Shown here: one piece after another, positions 56,281 through 64,000 of the stretch
Layout: each line of letters begins with the position of its first letter
Numbering within the stretch: position 1 is the first letter of the stretch
Position numbers and translations under genes: made by a program
Notes under the pieces: model-generated
Told to the model about the DNA's origin: nothing
What the model saw: the letters and a program-made list of their open reading frames with translations, nothing else
Databases searched by the model: none
Source of the DNA: Chrysopilus asiliformis
Taxonomy: Eukaryota; Arthropoda; Insecta; Diptera; Rhagionidae
Reading direction: 5' to 3'
DNA length: 64,000 nucleotides
Assembly: GCA_964034945.1 (NCBI GenBank)
Contig: OZ035960.1
Span: 89,803,848-89,867,847 of the forward strand

Positions 56281-58983
56281 ATGACATCGACTCATTTGCA
56301 AAATGGTTTAAGTGCCAACAGCACAGCGCCTGATATGCCGGAGGCAACGACTCCAAATCCTGGAACAACGAAGAATCAACAACATCAACAGCAACAAATT
56401 CCTGCAGGACAAAATCATCAGCAGCAGCTCGAGCTTCTGCAAAAACAGCAACACCAGATCCAACAGCAACAACAACAACAGCAATTGCAACAGCAGCATA
56501 GGAAGGTATTGAACCAGCAGCTAAATTGTCCAGCGGGCCCAAAACTCCTAAACGGATATCGATTGCCACCATCGACGTCGTCCTTGTCCATGCAGCAGCA
56601 AACGCTCACCACACCGTCGACAACAACGAATTCCGGATCAGCAGTGGGATCCGGCGTAATCGGAGTGGGATCGGCTCCGACAAATGCGACAATAGCCAGC
56701 TGTGATTATAACCAATACGATTTGGGCGGAATGAATCGGAAAATCCAATTGAATGGCGGCAGTGAACTTCAAATTGATGATAAAAATATATCGCTGCATA
56801 TTAACAATCCGTTTGCCACGAATCCGTTGCTAATGTCCGCCAACGATGGTAAAAAACAGCAGCAAAATAATGTGATAGGGAATTTCCACGATTACGATGA
56901 GTATGCCGAGCCAAATAAGATACGTCCAAAGAGACCGCATAGTATTCCGGTGACATCGCCCCTCAACGACCTGAACAACGATTTAAAATCAACGATTTAT
57001 ACGCAACAAAGGTTAATGGTGTCCAGACAGCAGCAGCAGCAGCAGCAGATTCACCAGCAACCGCAGATCCTTCATCAGCAACAACCGCAGCAGCAGCAGC
57101 AACAACAACAACAGCGGCATCAGGACGATAAGGAAATAATATACGCGGCTCTGTACGCACAATACCGGAACAGTCCGGCTAGGTTGAATATTCGACCGAA
57201 CGACCAAATGAACCTCTACACCCCACCGTCCCCAGTTATAAAACAACAGCAACAACAACAACAACAACAATCACAGCAGCCACAACAATTGCTTCAACCC
57301 GTCGTCCCTAGACGATCCCACAGTACACCGCGGACTCCGCAGCCCGCTTCGCATCCACCTAACATTATTGTCAACGGGCAGATAGTCGCCCAGCGTCCCC
57401 GGAGTCTGGACCGGTGCAATGGCATCGAGAAAACCTACAAACCCCCACCAATCCCCAGCCGCCGTCTGTCGCAACCAGCAATGTCCAGTGGTGGTGGAAG
57501 CAGTGGAAATCTGGTGACCGGGTGCGGTTCTCCTGCCCAAATCCTGGCAAAGGCAGCGGGTCGCTTAAATGGCGCCGGAAGCTGTGGTCCGTCGCCGTCA
57601 GCGACAATGTCGCAAAAGACAATGGCGGGAGGAGGGAGTCCCGGCATGGGGGTTGCAAATATGCAAACCGTCGGAATGATGGGGATGAGCGGAAGCAACG
57701 GGTCTTTGAGTGGCGGCGGCATGAGACATTCAGCAACATTCCATGGCCAAATTAATCGCCAGTCGCCGTCATACGGAATGCCCATGGAAAACGGAAGTTC
57801 TGGGAATATTTCGGATTCCTGTGTCACACCGGGAATGGGGGTAGGTGGTATAATGAATGGCACGTCGACAACAAAAAGGAAAACGGAGCGCCCTTTGTCA
57901 TATGCATTCGGAACACTTCCGGACCAGGCATTCCTTGAGAATCAGTTGCGAATCTATTCGGAACAGCTACGCACAATAACAGAAAGTGTCCGCAAGTACT
58001 CAGAACAGGCAAAACTTCTGTCGGAAATGAAGCGCCAGCAACAGCATCAGCATCTACAGCAACAGCAACAGTTCCAGAAACACCAACCACAACCAAATCA
58101 ACAGCCACACATTCCAACCTCATCGTCAGCTGGGAATTTCTCTACTATTACTGATCCAGAGATAAAATCCAACGAGGCTCAAACTCCATCGCATCAGCTT
58201 AAAATGTTCCTGGATAGCATCAGGAGTTCAATGCGAGGCGACGCCTCTGGAGTTACACAACAGGTTATAAACGAGGAAAAACCTCCGCCAAGTACTGTTC
58301 CTTCCAGTAAATCCCAGCCAGATGTCACAATTGCGTCATTGGACCATCAATCTAAATCACTGCCCAATGACACCGCAAGAACCCCATCCGATCAGCTACG
58401 AATGTTCCTCGATGCCATTCGATCGAATCAACTTCCGGAAAATGACCCCAAGCCGACCACAAGCACTGGAAGTCTTAACGAATTCGCCAAAGTGGTGAAG
58501 GACAGCCGACCGAAATCAGCAAATCTGGACAATTTCAGTCACAGTACGAGTACCTCGGAGAGCTTCCATCAGATTTCGGACAATCTGAGAATAATGAGCA
58601 AAGATCTGGAGGCGTTGAGTCCCAGCAAGGATCTTAAGTCGTCGCAACAGAAAATCAACAATATTCAGCCGACAGCTGATTTCAATCAAATTCTGGACAA
58701 CTTCCATCAGCTGGCGGAGCAGTACAAGTCCATGGGGTCACTGGACTATCTTAAGAAGTGTTCGGATGCGTTGCGACATACATCTGATCAGCTGCGATTG
58801 AGTCAACTGCAGAACAATGGCTATGGGGATTCGCCAGAGGGAAGTTCCTGCAGCACAACGCCAGGATCTATTCGCGAGGCTGTGCAGAACTTATTAATGC
58901 AGCCGCGCAATGGCTTTCAAATCATGGACGACCGGATGCGTCTTTTTATCGACATTTTGGATAGTCAGGAGAAATTCAGTCAG
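56281..58983 (+). CDS. Large Gln-rich protein, first coding exon (901 codons); gene continues beyond the window
   Basis: The frame is open from the ATG and is used up to CAG|gtgagt at 58,983, a strong donor in phase 0. Reading past it gives a G-tract and a stop, so the tail up to 59,151 is intron. Residues 33-77, 250-277, 322-338 and 586-607 are polyglutamine-rich; 400-525 is Gly/Ser-rich. Basic proline-serine stretches (for example RPRSLDR and KTYKPPPIPSRRLSQPA, about 372-400) look like scaffold linear motifs. From 537 the sequence is better ordered: KTERPLSYAFGTLPDQ, then a helix with two YSEQ repeats (559-577). The motif (H/D)QLxMFLDxIRS occurs at 638-649 and 704-715, and an RMRLFIDILDS variant at 885-895. 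I do not recognise the orthologue; an adaptor or cytoskeleton/signalling scaffold is a guess. Confidence 0.85.
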
Positions 58984-61900
58984 GTGAGTTTATTTTTTGG
59001 GATGTTGAAATGGGCTCGGGGGGGGGGGGGGGGGGTTAAATATCAGCTGTGCCAAGTGTGGAAGCAAATCCACAAAAGAAAAAAAAGACCGAGTCATGGT
59101 CGGAGGCCTCAAAATTCTCTTTTTGCTGATTTTTTTTGGAGAAAAAAGTAGATTTACGTTATCTTTATAGTTAATTTGGTGAGATTGGAAATCCCCGATC
59201 CAAAAACCCCCTCTGCTAATTTCCTCTAGAAAAAATGAAAGAAAGGATACTTTTGTTATCAATACAGGACCTTCCGTTCCGAATTTTCAAATTCTATTGT
59301 CAGATACAGGATTAGCGACATAGAAAATCCCTTTGATATTAATTTACTCGGAAACAGGATATTCGCGTCATCCTTATAGGACCTTTAATCCCCTAAAAAC
59401 TCCCTAATGCCATTTTTTCCCGAGAAGGAATGGGAAAAAGGATATTCACGTTATCCTTACATTCACCGGAGCAGTCCCGGATTTAGGCATTATTCGATTT
59501 AGTCTTGAAACCAAAAATTTTTGTCTGTGACGGAGTTTCTCCATAAGTTTCTACCTTCATCGTGTTTTGCTTCATTTTTTCCAAAAAAAAAAATCACCTG
59601 CGGCGCAACTCCTTCTTTCGCCTGCGGCGCATCGAAAAAAATACCATAAAATGTGATTGAAAATTCAGTTATTTTAGAAAATACCAAGCGAAGGGTATCG
59701 AGGGGAGGGAAAAGTCAGGTTTGTAGTGGAGAAATCGAAAGCCCTTAGCTCTCTTAGTAATACTGTAAACTTTCATTAAGATCAGACCATCCAATTCCAA
59801 GATACCAGGCGAGGGGTATCGAGGGGAGGGAAAAGTCAATTTTATAGTGCAAAAATCGAAACCCCTTAGCTCCCTTAGTAATACTGTAAAGTTTCATTAA
59901 GATCGCACCACCCAATTCGAAGATTTCAGGGAATTTTCTCAGAGGGGAGACCTATCTAGATCGATTTCTTGTCCCCGAAAATCCCTAACCCGCAAGTTTC
60001 GTTAAAATCGTTAGGTGGGTTTTCGAAATTCTTTGTGCAGACAGACAGACAGACAGACAGACAGAGATTCCTCATATTATATTATAGCATAACTTTATAA
60101 CGCAATTTTGAGGAAAAAACCGGAAAATCGTTATTTCGTTTCGTTATTTCGTTACGTTACCACAACATTTCCCATCACTGATATTTAACTGAAATCTATA
60201 AAAAATAGAAGAGGATAAATTTGATCCCTTCAAACTTCTAAGGATGTAAAAAATTTCAGAACTTCTAGTGTTAAGAAAAATCAATCCGTTTCGAATTTCC
60301 AACATTTAATCAAAGTGATTCCTACGAAATTACCAAATCATTTAAATGATAAATATTTCAACATTAATATCTACTTTGGAAATAATTTTCACGATTTTCA
60401 CTCGCACGACAAAAGACGCAAATGAATCCCCGCTTTTCACAGCAATCAATTTTCCTTGACAAAATATGCTGTTGGCGTTTAAAATTCCAAACTGAAATCA
60501 ACGAAATGAAAATGAATTAATAATTCTTAGTGTTTTCATTCAGCCCGCTTAAGTTTCCTGCCAACCGCGAGGAAAAATGTTTGGAAGATTATGAAATAAA
60601 TGAAATTTTGTTTGAAAAATCCCAGCTATTTCCTCTGGATTAAAATTTTAAATATTTACCTTGCCATTGATCAACAAAGACTTTCCATACGCTTATTGCG
60701 GAGAAGACAGAAACACTTTTAGATGAGGGAAAAATTCGGTTATAAAGATGAAAGGGGTAAATAAATGGGGAAAAATGCTCAAGTTAAGAGTAACGTCAAA
60801 AAAGATCCTTTTCATTGCTTCTCAATTTTGAAAATGTTATCTCATACAACCCATAAAATTCATCAATCAAAAAATGTTCTTCCTTGGTAAACTTTTCGTC
60901 AACGTCCTCTTCAATCTTTTTTCATTTTTGTTTCAATTTTTTTTTTGCGAAAATTTTTTCAGCAAATCGTCCTTTTTCATGTATTTTTTTTAGGGTTGAC
61001 ATTTTTCGGGGCAGAGGCAAAAAGCAGGAAAAAAATTAACTTTTTTGGGGGTGGACACACTTTTAAGTTTTCGTCGCATTCCGACAAGTTAAGTCAACTT
61101 CAAGTTGCTGTCCATTCCACTTGATTTTCCTTCATGAGCAATACGAAGGACCACAAAGTGTCAATCATGGAAACTGGTTGTTTCCCTAAATCCCTTTACG
61201 TTTTAAAACCAGGAAGCTACCGCAAAATAAAGTAGAAGAAGTTTCGTTTCGCACCTTGCCTACATCTACATTATTAGATCTCGAGGTTTTTCCATCCTTT
61301 TTCGGATTTCCACATCCCTATTTTACACCCCAAAGAAAAGATCCTTTTGTGCCAAAAATTCAGTGTTGGAAACAAAGTCGCCTCGGCTTGAACAAAAAAC
61401 AAATTTCAAGGAGGATAAATGGCTACTGTGTAAAAAATTGGTTAGAAAACAGCAAAAAAAAAACCTTTGAAAGTGAGCTTATTAAGATAGGAGGGACGCA
61501 TTACGGAAGAAGCCTACCATCAAAGGGATGAACATAATGGGGTTGAAAGCAAAGACAACTGTTCAGAGTGTAAAAAGGTGACGGCAGTGTTTAAAACACC
61601 CAGAAAAACCACCATTGAAAACAGTACCTGCCACAATATGGATAGGGACACAATCGTGAAGGGATATAAAATCTCCGACCTGTTGACTTTTTTTCTGCTA
61701 TGTGTTTCTCTGGGTTCGTTCTTGTGTTACGCTACGGTTGTGTTAAGAGTTCCACAAGGAGCCACGATGAATCCCCATCGTGTTCCATTTTTCTATTTTC
61801 TTTGCCTTATCTTTTGCCCGTCTTGCCGCCTTGTTAGATTTTCTAATCTCGAAAAAGAAGTCAAAGTATCCCCCAGAGCTTCTTCCATGAAGTTTCTCAA

Positions 61901-62340
61901 TGCCTCACAAACAGATGCAGTACATACTAAAAGTTTCTTTAAGGAAATGCTCACTGTCAAAAGCTGATCCTTTTTAGCTTCTGGAAAAATCTGCCATAGG
62001 GTAATAGTATCGACAGCTGGCAGATGTGTAAAATGTAACAAGTTTTTTAAAATTAAGTTTTTACGATGGATTCACAATTTCTAAAACTCAGGTAACCCCT
62101 ATTTATTACAGAAATCAGATTCAAAAACATTTTCACTTCACGAGGATCACGTGTATTACGATTCAGTTATCTGAGAAATACTCTGCTATCTGTAGATTAG
62201 TTTAAGAATAAACCAAATTCGATTGCAGAGTAACAGAATATATATACTCAGAAAAATAATTCGTAATATCTATGAAAAACTTAATAAAGTCTATGAAAAT
62301 TTAGGCGTGATTTGGAACCATTGACTGGACTGTGGTCTTA
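58984..62340 (+). other. Intron of the polyQ gene, repeat-filled
   Basis: It starts gtgagt with a 15-G tract near 59,020. Bases 59,170-60,070 are Helitron-type repeat: two tandem near-copies of about 120 bp (59,680-59,800 and 59,800-59,920) share 'taccaggcgaggggtatcga', and the block ends in (CAGA)n. Bases 60,080-60,180 share 'gttatttcgtttcg' and 'ttcgttacgtta' with 4,000-4,130 and 63,780-63,860 and end in a hAT-like cccatcactg. The plus-strand frames at 61,256-61,531 and 61,578-61,967 show no known domain. Confidence 0.5.
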
Positions 62341-62483
62341 AGCTGAATTCAGACTAACGATTGCGATTACAATTACAATTGAAGCTTCTTGACCAATGAG
62401 ATCAAAGCTTTCAACGATAGGGACATGAAAGATTTAATCTCATTGGTGGAGGAAGCTCAATAATCGTTAATATGAATTGGGCT
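62341..62483. mobile_element. MITE of the (GATTAC)n family, copy 3 (short)
   Basis: TTA lies on both sides (62338-62340 and 62484-62486). The left end AGCTGAATTCAGACTAACG is followed by only about three hexamers, then the family palindrome 'gaagcttcttgaccaatgag', then ATATGAATTGGGCT. This copy shows the element without the expanded array. Confidence 0.78.
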
Positions 62484-62554
62484 TTAGAACATGTGGCAAA
62501 AAACCATTATTTTCATGAAAGGAGTTTTCTTAAGGTTCATGAATTTTTTAATAG

Positions 62555-62886
62555 AATTTATGACGTGTTTTCATAAAATCTATGAGATCTACTTATAGAA
62601 TTTATGAAAAAATTTCAGTCATCAATCGTCAAACATCAAAAAAATTCCACGTTGGTTTTAGTTCTAACCAATGATTTCAATTTCAGTGGTATTGTATTGG
62701 TCTCTTTTTACTTTTATCAAATTCCATTTCATTTTTCTTCCAAGCACATGTTCCCGGCACTAAAACTTCCATTACTGCTAGGATACCCAATACTAACCAT
62801 GAAATATTTTTAGTTGTGCGAATTATATCACAAACGCAATTTATTTCACCTTTATGAAATTTTCCATAAAAATTTGAATTTAGGAT
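62555..62886 (+). repeat. 332-bp direct duplication, copy A
   Basis: This copy appears identical base for base to 63,017-63,348 in what I compared. It contains a 69-codon open frame with no known domain, which I do not call a gene. Lack of divergence implies a very recent event, or an assembly artefact. Confidence 0.85.
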
Positions 62887-62978
62887 TTTTTTAAATGAGT
62901 GAATCTAGCCAAAACAAAGTCCGATTTAGAATCTAAGTATGATTAAAAATATCATCCCAAAAAAAAACCACTTTTGGT

Positions 62979-63770
62979 GAAACCAAAGGGTATATTAAAT
63001 TTGCCTTGCAGTTTATAATTTATGACGTGTTTTCATAAAATCTATGAGATCTACTTATAGAATTTATGAAAAAATTTCAGTCATCAATCGTCAAACATCA
63101 AAAAAATTCCACGTTGGTTTTAGTTCTAACCAATGATTTCAATTTCAGTGGTATTGTATTGGTCTCTTTTTACTTTTATCAAATTCCATTTCATTTTTCT
63201 TCCAAGCACATGTTCCCGGCACTAAAACTTCCATTACTGCTAGGATACCCAATACTAACCATGAAATATTTTTAGTTGTGCGAATTATATCACAAACGCA
63301 ATTTATTTCACCTTTATGAAATTTTCCATAAAAATTTGAATTTAGGATCCCGTTATCACACACAAAAATGAATTACACCAGTGTGTTTAGAATGATAAAA
63401 AATTGAATTTTGTATGTCCGTCCGTCATGCTGTGCGTCTGTGGCGGGGATTGCGGGCGCACGGATTGAGCTATAGACTTACACAGATTTTTTTTCGTAAA
63501 ATGCAAGGCTAAGTTCGTTAATTGGCAAAACTGGACCATTAGGGTTACCCCCCATACGAACGAAAACGTTTTTTGTGAATATCAAAAAAGTTCAAGAACA
63601 AGAGTTATTTAGGATATGATTCTACATAAAACTCCCATACATCAAAATCCGATTGGAATAAATTGTTAAAAATTTTATTGAAAAGTTTGAAGTTTGAAGT
63701 GGAATTGTGATACAATACGGGTTTTCAATAGTTGCTAGATTGACAATTATAGCTTTTGTTATGTTTTGTT
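62979..63770 (+). repeat. DR-A copy interrupted by a duplicated segment
   Basis: The DR-A left end 'gtgaaaccaaagggtatatt' (62,979) runs to about 63,013. It resumes at 63,349 with 'cccgttatcacacacaaaaatgaattacaccagtg' and continues to 'attatagcttttgttatg'. Compared with the uninterrupted copy at 26,810-27,360, the 332-bp unit sits within this DR-A. Confidence 0.7.
63017..63348 (+). repeat. 332-bp direct duplication, copy B
   Basis: This is the second copy of the unit at 62,555-62,886, offset by 462 bp and in the same orientation, embedded in a DR-A repeat. Confidence 0.85.
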
Positions 63771-64000
63771 ATTGTAACGTAATTAAATTTCTATAACGTT
63801 TTAACGCAACTTAGGAGAAACCCGGAAAATCGGTATTTCGTTTCGTTGTTTCGTTACGTTAACTCAATTAAAAAAAATCGTAAAACTCATTTTAAAAAAA
63901 TTTCAAGCCACTTTCTCAACTCGTTGTCGAGATATTTAATACACGTGAAACGGACAGTCCGACAGACAGCTGCATATCCTCATAATTTTGCCTGAAACGG

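Noticed and set aside
56252..58123. Several long frames antisense or in alternative frames to the polyQ exon
   Set aside because: They are shadows of CAG/CAA-rich coding sequence (poly-Leu, poly-Val, poly-Cys readings).
58984..59151. C-terminal extension of the polyQ frame
   Set aside because: It begins at a strong gtgagt donor, runs through a G homopolymer and an AT-rich tail, and stops; this is intron.
61256..61967. Two plus-strand frames in the polyQ intron
   Set aside because: No domain, low-complexity segments, and no supporting splice or repeat evidence; could be chance.
62604..63275. Identical 69-codon frames in the duplicated units
   Set aside because: The identity follows from the DNA duplication; the peptide has no recognisable feature.

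Overview
The window is AT-rich, intron-containing eukaryotic DNA from an insect, most probably a dipteran. The evidence is (1) a tandem array of small secreted proteins of the insect DUF1091 family with short introns, (2) a glutamine-rich regulatory-type gene with CAG/CAA runs of the kind common in flies, and (3) a dense load of insect-type DNA transposons (Tc1/mariner, hAT, PIF/Harbinger, piggyBac-like, Helitron). I cannot name the species.

Layout. Bases 1-43,140 hold thirteen DUF1091 genes, eleven on the minus strand and two on the plus strand (12,074-12,717 and 27,557-28,492). I rebuilt twelve of them completely as three-exon genes. Exon 1 is 17-22 codons and is a signal peptide. Exon 2 is about 50 codons and carries four cysteines. 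Exon 3 is 107-110 codons and carries a conserved Cys, the CP motif and an F-P-x-G turn. The thirteenth (42,598-43,138) lacks a recognisable exon 1. Two pairs look like recent tandem duplicates (19,537-20,186 with 21,855-22,501; 30,066-32,060 with 34,233-36,811).

The spacers are packed with mobile DNA: several hAT elements, two of them with exact 8-bp target duplications; at least ten PIF/Harbinger-like elements with TTA/TAA target duplications; a TTAA-flanked palindromic element; foldback-like MITEs; Helitron-like elements ending in CTAG; a degenerate DD41D-type mariner relative and two copies of an internally deleted derivative; and the 3' tail of a non-LTR retrotransposon ending in a GA microsatellite. 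Two very abundant dispersed repeats, called DR-A and DR-B here, account for much of the rest.

Bases 43,800-55,400 carry no gene I can defend. From about 55,500 a long leader precedes a 901-codon first coding exon (56,281-58,983) of a large glutamine-rich protein on the plus strand. A splice donor follows, and the rest of the window (58,984-64,000) is its repeat-filled intron.

No tRNA, rRNA or CRISPR was seen. The DUF1091 genes probably act as a family of secreted small-ligand-binding proteins. There is no sign that the polyQ gene is functionally connected to them. Exon boundaries are my reading of splice signals and paralogue alignment by eye, not of transcripts.
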